From Spirochaetia bacterium UBA6919 (GTDB lineage: Bacteria > Spirochaetota > UBA6919), in assembly GCA_002450905.1 (NCBI GenBank), contig DKAT01000045.1:1-46497 (forward strand): 46,497 bases of DNA, written 5' to 3'. Position 1 is the stretch's first letter, and every line of letters starts with the position of its first letter. Below are positions 27,483-35,925 of the stretch, in pieces. The position numbers and the translations under genes are program-made. Below the pieces are notes generated by a model. It saw only the letters and a program-made list of their open reading frames with translations. It did no database searches and was not told the DNA's origin.

Positions 27483-28408
27483 TAAAAAACCTTATTCTGA
27501 CATTAGAATCACCAACCCGTGACCATCTAAACGTCTATAGTTACCAGTTTAAAACTGCAGAACATCCATCTGTAGCAATCATTACAGGTTTTCTTGGTGA
27601 TGAATTATTACAAACATATACTGCATCACAACTCATTCAATTTCTTTTAAAAAAAAGTAAAGCAGACAAGGATTTTATAAAAGGAAATATTCTAATTATC
27701 CCAGCTGTTAATAATTTTGGATTTAATATTGCTAAAAGATACTGGCCCTTTGACAATACAGACATCCGAAAAATGTTTCCAGGTTACGATAAAGGTGAAA
27801 CAACTCAACGGATAGCACATTCCATTTTTGATAAAATAAAGGACTATCATTACGGCATAAAATTATCGGGTGGAAACAAAAGAACCGCATATATACCCCA
27901 CGTTCGTCTATTCAAAACTGGAAATGAAGATATTGAATCTGCTAAACTATTCGGACTGAAATATATTAATTTATTACAACCTGACTCAAATGATACTGTG
28001 AAACTCACTTACAACTGGCAAATCTGGGGATGCCATGCCTATTCCCTGTTCGCAGGACAGCCAGAAGCCATTGATTTCAAAACCTCTGATATCCTCCTCG
28101 ATACCCTTATTCGCTTCCTATCTAAAATAAATGCCATTAATTACCCCAACAGAGAACTATATCAACCTTCCATAATTTCTGAAGAAGACCTCATCCACAT
28201 AAAATCCCCCTATGCCGGATTCATTAAACCCTTTGTCGAGATTGGAGATATAGTTCACAAAGGAAAAGTCCTCGGTCAATTACAATCTGCCCTTGAAGGA
28301 AATATTCTGGGAGATATCATAGCACCACAGGATGGAATAGTATTCTCAATCTACACCTACTCATTAATTTATCAAAATACCATCGCATTTTCCCTAACAA
28401 CCCGATAA
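27479..28408 (+). CDS. AstE/aspartoacylase-like paralogue without zinc ligands
   Basis: This 309-residue protein is clearly related to the gene before it (same start pattern, same C-terminal beta domain SPYAGFIKPFVEIGDI...). The zinc site is lost: GIHGDELEG is GFLGDELLQ (His to Leu39, while Glu42 survives), IDIHSS is IKLSGG (His to Ser) and the catalytic Glu of VVEMGVG has no match. The substrate-binding INRAFPG is changed to IRKMFPG. It is probably a non-catalytic subunit that pairs with its neighbour; the 4-bp overlap favours one-to-one synthesis. Confidence 0.8.
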   Translation: MIKNLILTLESPTRDHLNVYSYQFKTAEHPSVAIITGFLGDELLQTYTASQLIQFLLKKSKADKDFIKGNILIIPAVNNFGFNIAKRYWPFDNTDIRKMFPGYDKGETTQRIAHSIFDKIKDYHYGIKLSGGNKRTAYIPHVRLFKTGNEDIESAKLFGLKYINLLQPDSNDTVKLTYNWQIWGCHAYSLFAGQPEAIDFKTSDILLDTLIRFLSKINAINYPNRELYQPSIISEEDLIHIKSPYAGFIKPFVEIGDIVHKGKVLGQLQSALEGNILGDIIAPQDGIVFSIYTYSLIYQNTIAFSLTTR

Positions 28409-28814
28409 GTCATAATTCCCATCATCCAATTAAATTAAAATGCTGGTTATATAAATAGAATGATAATTTCATCGTGAGATGTGAAACGACATGACAATCT
28501 TATAAAATAATATTCTGTCTAATAGATTACCCTACTATCACTAGCAATGACAACATTAAAAAAATGTGTAATTCAAAAAAATATATAATTTCGTGTAAAA
28601 AACACTTTATTTTATTTCAAAATTAACTATTTTAGACTAGTATAAAAATCGATAATTATAAAAATGAAATATTATCGTATTCTATTTGTTACACTAAAAT
28701 TATCAATATGTCATGATAGAATAATTATAATTTAAAAGGATTATACTCCGATGTAAAAACTATTCATTTAATATAACTTCTTATTAATAAATAGTATAAA
28801 CTTGGAGGAATCCA
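28409..28814. other. spacer between the operon and the fusion ligase gene
   Basis: This 406-bp AT-rich stretch contains no gene or repeat. A short hairpin (GTGT/ACAC near 28594) followed by TTTATTTTATTT could end the operon weakly. A lone TATAAT near 28725 without a fitting -35 might start the next gene. The fusion gene may therefore be a separate unit. Confidence 0.4.
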
Positions 28815-30755
28815 GTGCAGAAAGAAAAATTAATCAAACCCCCTAAAAAATCCATAGGACCCGTATCCAATCTTGAAATCCACGTTCATCCCGATTGGTG
28901 GAAAAGAATTTTTAACCCACTCTACCTCAAGACCGATGCGGATGTTATCTCAGATCCAAACATCACCCGAAACGAAATTAATTTATTTTCAGAATTTCTA
29001 AAACTCACTCCCGACGATAAAATACTCGATCTCTGCTGTGGTCAGGGGCGTCACGTTATTGAATTAGCCAAACGGGGTTTCCAGGTCATAGGGCTGGATC
29101 GCTCCCGGTTTCTTATCCAGAAAGCAAAAGCTCTTTCCAAAAAGGAAAATTTAAATATCAAGTTCAAAGAAGGGGATGCAAGAAAAATACCATTCCAGTT
29201 TGATTCTTATGAAGTCGTCACCATTCTCGGAAATAGCTTTGGATATTTTGAAACCATCCACGATGACTTGATTGTATTGAAAGAGGTGTTCCGTATCTTA
29301 AAACCCTCAGGAAGAATTTTAATTCAAATAGCAGATGGTCAGTTCCTTAAAAAGAATTATCAGGCTCGCTCCTGGGAATGGATGGATAAGAAACACTTCG
29401 TCTGCCGTGAACGCTCTCTATCCTCAGATGAACAAAGACTTATATCAAGAGAAGTCATCTCGAATACCGATAAAGGGGTCATCGCAGATCAATTCTATGC
29501 AGAAAGACTTTACACAAAAGACGAAATTAAAGATCTTATGACGAAAGCAGGTTTCAAGGATATTCAATACCACGGTGAATTGTCCCCAAATTCCCAGAGA
29601 AATCAGGATCTGGGCATGATGGAGCAATGTATCATTATTTCAGGAAAAGCTCAAAAAGACTGGGCACCTATAAAACGAAAGCCCAAACAGGATATCAAAG
29701 AAATATTAGTCGTTCTCGGAGATCCAAACCTCCCTGACAAGATCAAACCTATGTCTATATTTGATGAAGACGATCAATACACGGTTGACCAGTTAAAAAC
29801 TGCCCTACGATCCCTTACGGATTATAAATTCACATACTTAATGGACCATCACAATTTTATACAGGATTTAAAAAAATATTCAGGAAAGGTACAACTTGTT
29901 TTCAATCTCTGCGATGAAGGTTATAACAACGATCCCAGAAAGGAACTCCACGTTCCAGCACTCCTAGAAATCCTCGACATGCCCTTTACTGGATCTTCCA
30001 CCCAGTGTTTAGCCTATTGTTATGATAAATCCCTTGTTCGCGGTATCGCCAAAGAAATGAATATCCCTGTCCCAGAAGCATTTTTCATAAATCCAGATGA
30101 CACAACATTCGATCTCCCCTTTGATTTCCCGGTTATTGTGAAGCCTAACTTCGGGGATTCCAGTTTTGGTATTACTCAAAATAGCGTTGCACACAACCTC
30201 GACCAGCTTATAGTCGCTATCTCCAAGATACGGGATACACTCGGATATGACAAACCTGTTTTAGTAGAAGAATTCCTTCCTGATAAAGATATTAGTGTTG
30301 GTATCGTAGGGAATCCACCGGGATCTTATGTTATCCTGCCTATTATAGAAGAAGATTATTCCTCATTACCAGAAGGATATCCAAGAATATGCGGTTATGA
30401 AGCGAAATGGCTTGCGGATTCCCCTTATGGTAAAATAACCTCAATACCAGTCCAACTTCCAGAGAGAACTAAGACACTCATTGAAGAGTGCTGTATAAAA
30501 CTCTTTGAAAGGCTTGAATGTAGGGATTATGCCCGTTTTGACTGGCGGATGGATAGTGCAGGTAATCCCAAGTTGCTGGAAGTGAACCCCAATCCAGGGT
30601 GGTGCTGGGATGGTCATCTCGCTAAGATGGCTGCAATTGGTGGAGTGACTTATAGAGATCTTTTAAGAGATATAATTCAATCGGCTGAACAAAGGATTGA
30701 GTTTCAGAAGTTATCAAATCCAAATTCTACAGCAGGATCTAACGGTTCATCGTAA
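28815..30755 (+). CDS. SAM methyltransferase fused to D-Ala-D-Ala-ligase-like ATP-grasp
   Basis: This 646-residue two-enzyme fusion starts at a GTG with a strong GGAGG seven bases upstream. Residues about 40-290 are a class I SAM methyltransferase (motif I LDLCCGQGRH at 71-80, an acidic GLD at 93-95, then a motif-II-like region). Residues about 295-640 are an ATP-grasp domain of the D-Ala-D-Ala ligase type: FPVIVKPNFGDSSFGI, LVEEFLPDKDISVGIVG, ARFDWRMDSAGNPKLLEVNPNPGWCWDG. That type couples ATP to formation of an amide between amino acids or small acids. The cell-wall ligase itself lacks a methyltransferase, so this is a specialised enzyme. It could methylate the product or the acceptor. A regulator or transporter is not next to it. 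Confidence 0.85.
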   Translation: MQKEKLIKPPKKSIGPVSNLEIHVHPDWWKRIFNPLYLKTDADVISDPNITRNEINLFSEFLKLTPDDKILDLCCGQGRHVIELAKRGFQVIGLDRSRFLIQKAKALSKKENLNIKFKEGDARKIPFQFDSYEVVTILGNSFGYFETIHDDLIVLKEVFRILKPSGRILIQIADGQFLKKNYQARSWEWMDKKHFVCRERSLSSDEQRLISREVISNTDKGVIADQFYAERLYTKDEIKDLMTKAGFKDIQYHGELSPNSQRNQDLGMMEQCIIISGKAQKDWAPIKRKPKQDIKEILVVLGDPNLPDKIKPMSIFDEDDQYTVDQLKTALRSLTDYKFTYLMDHHNFIQDLKKYSGKVQLVFNLCDEGYNNDPRKELHVPALLEILDMPFTGSSTQCLAYCYDKSLVRGIAKEMNIPVPEAFFINPDDTTFDLPFDFPVIVKPNFGDSSFGITQNSVAHNLDQLIVAISKIRDTLGYDKPVLVEEFLPDKDISVGIVGNPPGSYVILPIIEEDYSSLPEGYPRICGYEAKWLADSPYGKITSIPVQLPERTKTLIEECCIKLFERLECRDYARFDWRMDSAGNPKLLEVNPNPGWCWDGHLAKMAAIGGVTYRDLLRDIIQSAEQRIEFQKLSNPNSTAGSNGSS

Positions 30756-30841
30756 ATTCTTTAGAACGATCATACCATTGGTATACAGTATACTATAAAA
30801 AATATTAATTTATTCAGTTCAAGGAACATAGAAGGATCAAC

Positions 30842-30868
30842 ATCGGAATCAAAAATTTTGGTTCCGAT
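30842..30868 (+). repeat. 27-bp palindromic element, copy C
   Basis: ATCGGAATC and GGTTCCGAT flank a five-A/four-T centre. It is the most perfect palindrome of the three, about 13 bp per arm counting one G-U pair. It lies 87 bp past the fusion gene's stop, oriented with that gene's transcription, and just before a terminator. Confidence 0.65.
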
Positions 30869-30908
30869 TGTCCTTAGTCCCTCAATCTTGACCTCAATAG
30901 AGAACCCT

Positions 30909-30950
30909 TTCAAGGACAGAATCATAATTCTATCCTTGAACTTTTTGTTT
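30909..30950 (+). terminator. rho-independent terminator of the fusion ligase gene
   Basis: TTCAAGGACAGAAT (30909-30922) pairs with ATTCTATCCTTGAA (30927-30940) over 14 positions with one mismatch and a 4-base loop. CTTTTTGTTT follows directly. The remaining spacer before valS (316 bp in total) holds repeat copy C and overlapping short palindromes (GTATAC / GTATAC near 30780). Confidence 0.75.
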
Positions 30951-31071
30951 AATAAATAAATAGAAGGATAATTACTCTCTTTCGTCAGCAAATCTTCATT
31001 ATCAATTTCCTTTGACGTATTTTTTAACTAAATTCATTGGAAGAAATATCCAAGTTAAAACAGGAATATCC

Positions 31072-33723
31072 ATGGAAAATAGAGAATTACCGAAGGTTTA
31101 TAATCCAAAAGATTTTGAGGATAAGTGGTATACGTACTGGCAGGAAAAGGGATACTTTTCACCCAAGCCTGATCCAAAGAAAAGGCCTTATACCATTGTC
31201 ATACCCCCTCCCAATGTGACATCACAGCTTCATATGGGACATGGACTCAATAACACGATCCAGGACATATTAATTCGCTGGAAACGGATGAGTGGCTGGA
31301 ATGCATTATGGATACCCGGTACCGACCATGCTGGTATTGCTACGCAGAATGTCGTCGAGAAGAAATTAGCTAAGGAAAATAAAACAAGGCATCATTACAG
31401 TCGGGAGGAGTTTGTCAATGAGGTATGGAAATGGAAGGAGCAGTATGGATCTATTATCATTGACCAGCTTAAAAAATTGGGATGCTCTTGTGATTGGAAT
31501 AGAGAACGATTTACTATGGATGAAGGATTATCACATGCTGTGAGAGAGGTATTTGTACAATTTTATGAAGATGGATTAATTTATAAGGGAAAGTACATTG
31601 TGAACTGGTGTCCTCGTTGCGGTACCGCTCTCAGTCAAGAAGAGGTGGATCATGAGGATATCAACGGATTTTTTTACCATATTAAATACCCTGTGAAAGG
31701 AACGAAAGAATATATTGAAATTGCAACAACCCGTCCTGAAACGATGTTAGGGGATTCTGCAGTTGCTGTTCACCCAAAAGATGAGCGATTTAAACATCTC
31801 ATTGGGAAGACCCTTATATTACCCCTAATGAATCGGGAAATCCCTGTGATAGCCGATGAATATACAAAGATGGAGTTTGGAACAGGGGCTGTAAAAGTTA
31901 CTCCAGCTCATGACCCCAATGACTTTCTGGTTGGTAGACGACATCACCTTCCTCAGATTAATGTGATGACATCCGATGGCAAAATGAATGAGGAAACTGG
32001 AAAATATTCTGGTATGGATCGTTTTGAGTGCAGGAAGAAGGTTGTGGAGGAGCTTGAAAATCAGGAACTATTCATCAAGAAGGAATCACATCTTCATAGT
32101 GTAGGTCATTGTTACAGATGTAATACCATTATTGAACCATATTTGTCTGATCAGTGGTTTGTTAAGATGAAACCGTTAGCCAAGAAAGCTGTTCAGGTTG
32201 TAGAAGAAGAAAAGGTACGTTTCTATCCTGAAAAGTGGAAGAAAGTATACCTGCACTGGATGGAGAATATCGAAGACTGGTGCATAAGTCGTCAGATCTG
32301 GTGGGGGCATAGAATTCCTGTTTGGAAGTGTCAGTCCTGTAGTGAGGTTCTTGTCTCGAGAGATGATTTAAAGAAATGTTCTAAGTGTGGGAGTGATCAA
32401 CTGATCCAGGATGAGGATGTGCTGGATACATGGTTCTCATCACAGCTCTGGCCTTTTTCAACCCTAGATTGGCCTGATGGAAAGGAAGATTTAAAGTACT
32501 TTTATCCTACGAATGTCTTATCAACAGCACCTGAGATTCTGTTCTTCTGGGTAGCCAGAATGATTATGGCAGGAATGTATTTTATTGGGGATATTCCTTT
32601 TTCAGAAGTCTATTTACATTCTACTGTCCGTGATAAGCAGGGTAGAAAAATGAGCAAGTCCTTAGGAAATGGGATTGATCCTCTGGAAGTAATTGACAAG
32701 CATGGCGCAGATGCCCTTCGATTTACTATAGTAAGCTTAGCACCAATTGGCCTGGATATTAAGCTGGGATTTGATGATCAGCAGAACGACTTTCTTGTGG
32801 GAACACGATTTGCCAATAAAATTTGGAATGCATCCCGATATCTCCTCATGAACTTAAATACTGATTATATCAAGAATATCCGATCAGTGCAATGTGATTT
32901 GGGGGATGGATGGATTTTATCGAAACTACAGAAGACAATTGAGAAGATTACACAAGATTTAGGAGCATTTCGATTTAATGATGTCACGATGACACTGTAT
33001 GATTTTTTCTGGCATGACTTCTGTGACTGGTATATAGAAATATCCAAGATTCATTTATATGGAGAGAATGTTCAGAAGAAAGAAACTGTTACAACAACAT
33101 TAATTTACGTCTTATCAGAAAGTCTTAAATTGCTCCACCCCATTATGCCATTTATCACTGAGGAGATCTGGCAGAAACTTCCTCACAATAGTGAAAGCAT
33201 TATGATAGAAACTTTTCCAATTGTTCAGAAGGACTTAATCAACATTAAATCGATGGATCAGATGAATACTCTTCAGGAAGCGGTGTATCTAACAAGAAGT
33301 ATCCGTGGTGAAATGAATATTCCTCCAGATAAGAAACTCAATATTATTATTCAGACAGAGAATAGGGAGATACAAGCTTTATTCGAAACTTATCAACACT
33401 ATATATTAAATCTGGGGAAGCTGGAATCCATCAAAGTTTTGGAGAACTACACGAAAGATAAGAAATGTGCATCTGGGATTGGGAAGGATTTTGAAATGAT
33501 TATCCCATTGGAAGGGCTGATTGATGTGAATAAAGAAAAGGAGAGGTTAAATAAAGAGCTTTTGAAAATCCAAAAGGAATTAGATAGAGTAAATCAGAAA
33601 TTAAAGAATGAAAAATTTCTATCCTATGCAGCAGAAGATATCGTTCAGAAGGAGAAAGATAAGTTAGAGCAATATAACCAAGCCCTTGAGAAGATTGAAA
33701 AGAACCTTCAGATCCTTGCTTAG
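31072..33723 (+). CDS. valS: valyl-tRNA synthetase
   Basis: This 883-residue class Ia synthetase charges tRNA-Val. The signatures are HMGHG (HIGH type) in PPNVTSQLHMGHG, KMSKS in GRKMSKSLGNG, and the CP1 editing domain with ATTRPETMLGDSAVAVHP and GTGAVKVTPAHDPND. Cys pairs are seen at WCPRCG and CQSC/CSKCG (probable zinc knuckles). The C-terminal coiled coil (about 815-883) is normal for ValRS. The ATG at 31072 has AGGA upstream; the longer in-frame start at 31012 adds 20 residues outside the family. No T-box or leader is seen. Convergent with the next minus gene, with a hairpin between them. Confidence 0.97.
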   Translation: MENRELPKVYNPKDFEDKWYTYWQEKGYFSPKPDPKKRPYTIVIPPPNVTSQLHMGHGLNNTIQDILIRWKRMSGWNALWIPGTDHAGIATQNVVEKKLAKENKTRHHYSREEFVNEVWKWKEQYGSIIIDQLKKLGCSCDWNRERFTMDEGLSHAVREVFVQFYEDGLIYKGKYIVNWCPRCGTALSQEEVDHEDINGFFYHIKYPVKGTKEYIEIATTRPETMLGDSAVAVHPKDERFKHLIGKTLILPLMNREIPVIADEYTKMEFGTGAVKVTPAHDPNDFLVGRRHHLPQINVMTSDGKMNEETGKYSGMDRFECRKKVVEELENQELFIKKESHLHSVGHCYRCNTIIEPYLSDQWFVKMKPLAKKAVQVVEEEKVRFYPEKWKKVYLHWMENIEDWCISRQIWWGHRIPVWKCQSCSEVLVSRDDLKKCSKCGSDQLIQDEDVLDTWFSSQLWPFSTLDWPDGKEDLKYFYPTNVLSTAPEILFFWVARMIMAGMYFIGDIPFSEVYLHSTVRDKQGRKMSKSLGNGIDPLEVIDKHGADALRFTIVSLAPIGLDIKLGFDDQQNDFLVGTRFANKIWNASRYLLMNLNTDYIKNIRSVQCDLGDGWILSKLQKTIEKITQDLGAFRFNDVTMTLYDFFWHDFCDWYIEISKIHLYGENVQKKETVTTTLIYVLSESLKLLHPIMPFITEEIWQKLPHNSESIMIETFPIVQKDLINIKSMDQMNTLQEAVYLTRSIRGEMNIPPDKKLNIIIQTENREIQALFETYQHYILNLGKLESIKVLENYTKDKKCASGIGKDFEMIIPLEGLIDVNKEKERLNKELLKIQKELDRVNQKLKNEKFLSYAAEDIVQKEKDKLEQYNQALEKIEKNLQILA

Positions 33724-33748
33724 ATTGCCTTCTGACTAAAACAACATA

Positions 33749-33781
33749 CCATCAAATATTCCCTTCCTGGGAGAATGATGG
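33749..33781. terminator. possible two-way terminator after valS
   Basis: CCATCA and TGATGG plus ATTCCC/GGGAGAAT (one bulge) give a roughly 11-bp hairpin between two convergent genes. Neither side has a strong T run (the minus side has GTTTTAG). The position after both stops supports a terminator role. Confidence 0.45.
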
Positions 33782-33890
33782 AAAAAGTATGGGAAAAACA
33801 CAATCAAAACTCATATTATTCTTAACTTTTTGAACTAGCCAGCTAACAATTTTACAATAATTCGACTAGCTTAGTGATTCTAGTAACTGT

Positions 33891-34868
33891 TTAGAATTGC
33901 TTGATTTCGTGGTGCATTCCATTTTCTATGATTTCTGTAACCTTTTTCTTTACAGATTTTATATAATTTTGATATTCATTGTCGAGGGAGATCTTTGTGT
34001 AAACGATGATATAGTGATCCTCCTCCCCATCTATTGGGTTCAGGGTGATTTGGATGTCATCTTTTTTACCTTCAAATGAAGTTCCCGATGATTTTCCGTT
34101 GTATTTGTTTTTAAGGTGTATTAACAGTTCATTTAAAGATTCTTTTGTGAGATTTAATTTATAGAGGACTTTGAACAAGTCATCATTGTAGAACGTTAAT
34201 TCAGCAAATTCAATCAAGCTATTGATTTTCTTTACTGGAAAATTACGGTAATGATATACCGGTCTTGGGCTGTAGACTTCTGATTTTGATACATCGGTGT
34301 CTGAAAAGACCTTGGTATTATTCAAACTAGTATTTAATCCTAATTTATACCCAAATACCTTTTTTAATTGGACTTTCCCGTTTATTATTTCCTGATTGGT
34401 GCTAAGATTTTGGGTTATTTGGACATCACTATCACTGTGATAAGAGTATTTTTTTTGGTATTGATAGAAGTATCCGACACTTTTTAAAATAGCATTTAAC
34501 TTTTTCTTTTCATTGGTCAGGATTGAAGTTTTAAGAATATACGGCTCGTCATCCTTTGCGGAATAGGAGTTTGAAAGTAATTCCTGGTCATCCGTTTTTT
34601 GGATGGACTGATATATTTTTATATACTCTTCTCTACTTAACTGGGAGGGGATATGTTCGCTTAATAGAATGGAATATCTGTTGATACTGTAATATTCTGC
34701 CTTCTTTAATCGGGGATTGTATTTTAGGAGAACTTTTTCGGTTTCTTTATGATTTTTCCCGAGGATGATATTTTGTATACCCTTTTGTAATTCTTTAGAG
34801 AAAAGAGTATAGCTTAATGATATAATGATAGATAGAATAATTACGTAATAAAAAAACTTCCTGTTCAT
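33891..34868 (-). CDS. exported or membrane-anchored protein, unknown
   Basis: This 325-residue protein has an N-terminal signal or anchor (MNRKFFYYVIILSIIISLSYTLF). The ATG at 34868 is used because AGGAG is seven bases upstream; an in-frame TTG two codons earlier is less likely. The mature part is Lys-, Tyr- and Ser-rich and largely beta and helical, with no Cys and no known motif. Three long parts alternate helices (IKIYQSIQKTDDQELLSNSYS) and strands (VQLKKVFGYKLGLNTSL). It is divergent from the BadF-type pair (166 bp apart). I do not recognise a family. Confidence 0.65.
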   Translation of the reverse strand: MNRKFFYYVIILSIIISLSYTLFSKELQKGIQNIILGKNHKETEKVLLKYNPRLKKAEYYSINRYSILLSEHIPSQLSREEYIKIYQSIQKTDDQELLSNSYSAKDDEPYILKTSILTNEKKKLNAILKSVGYFYQYQKKYSYHSDSDVQITQNLSTNQEIINGKVQLKKVFGYKLGLNTSLNNTKVFSDTDVSKSEVYSPRPVYHYRNFPVKKINSLIEFAELTFYNDDLFKVLYKLNLTKESLNELLIHLKNKYNGKSSGTSFEGKKDDIQITLNPIDGEEDHYIIVYTKISLDNEYQNYIKSVKKKVTEIIENGMHHEIKQF

Positions 34869-35034
34869 GAACAACTCCTTTCAATGTATCTCGGAATATC
34901 TCGGTATAAATTTTTATATATTTTAAAAAAAACATTTGAATATTTTCTACTGAAATTTCTTGTCATACTCTATAAATCAATTATCTTTATAATCTTAATA
35001 AGATTTTTCAAAACACATTACGTAAAGGTATTTT

Positions 35035-35922
35035 ATGTTATTAGAGAACATCCATCAGTATTTTCGACCTTCTGTAGGGGGAATAGAAACTGATGTCAAT
35101 ATATATCATCAACATATCCTGTCATTTGCATTGAACGGTAATTCTAATAAGAAAATTGCTTTCTATGGACAGCCTGATCAAAGGACTATGGATATTTTTA
35201 AGAACGCTGGATATTCCTTTCTTGATCTGGATATTGATTTCAAGCATCCCAAGGAGAAGATTGTCCCTGAGGTCTATTGCCATATCATTAGGGATATTAT
35301 AAATAACGCCATTTATTTAAGGGATGAGATTGAGTATGTGGTCTGCACTACTGGGCAGGATAAGTGTGATCAGGGTCGTAATGTGCGTGATCTCTTGTCT
35401 GAAATGGATTTCAAAGTAATTGACGGATCTAATTTAAATCCCACCCCATTAAGAAAACCAATTATATCTCAATCCCGTGGGCCATTAAAACATCGAGTGA
35501 TTCGTATCATGGAACTTATCTATAATCCTCTTACATTAGATGAAGAGCAACATTATCTTGAGAATCAGTGCGAACCTTCATTTAATTTTCACGGAGTTCC
35601 CCCACAGGATATTGATCTCTTATCCCTATTCCCTGAGGATACTCACATACAGGGATGGACAAGACTTGTTGAAATGGGGATTCCTTCACGTGTTGATTTA
35701 GAATGGAAAGTAACTAATGATATGCCGACGATTTATTTCTCCCAGTCCTTTTGTAATAAACAATTAATGGCAGAGTATTTATCCAACAAAAATAATGGTT
35801 TATATATCGATGGACATGGCGCTGTCACAGGGAGTATACGAGCTAAATTAGAGGCATTTTTAAGACTCAGAAGAAATAATTCAAATAATTTATCACAGTA
35901 TAAAGATTCAATCAGGGTATAG
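35035..35922 (+). CDS. Cys-containing partner of the BadF-type ATPase, unknown
   Basis: This 295-residue cytoplasmic protein is of no family I can name. The five Cys are at 82, 104, 111, 179 and 240. The pair CTTGQDKC (104-111) and the string NQCEPSFNFHGVPP (178-190) are well suited to iron-sulfur or metal binding. The C-terminal part has YIDGHGAVTGSIRAK (257-271). It lies three bases before the ATPase gene, so the two form a translationally coupled pair. Because the ATPase normally activates a partner iron-sulfur enzyme, this protein is the obvious candidate partner. It is far smaller than a 2-hydroxyacyl-CoA dehydratase subunit and lacks that family's sequence pattern. Confidence 0.6.
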   Translation: MLLENIHQYFRPSVGGIETDVNIYHQHILSFALNGNSNKKIAFYGQPDQRTMDIFKNAGYSFLDLDIDFKHPKEKIVPEVYCHIIRDIINNAIYLRDEIEYVVCTTGQDKCDQGRNVRDLLSEMDFKVIDGSNLNPTPLRKPIISQSRGPLKHRVIRIMELIYNPLTLDEEQHYLENQCEPSFNFHGVPPQDIDLLSLFPEDTHIQGWTRLVEMGIPSRVDLEWKVTNDMPTIYFSQSFCNKQLMAEYLSNKNNGLYIDGHGAVTGSIRAKLEAFLRLRRNNSNNLSQYKDSIRV

Positions 35923-35925
35923 GCG

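Noticed and set aside
30770..30991. 73-codon minus-strand frame across repeat copy C
   Set aside because: It starts with TTG, has no ribosome site and is spanned by the palindrome and a terminator, so it is better explained by those.
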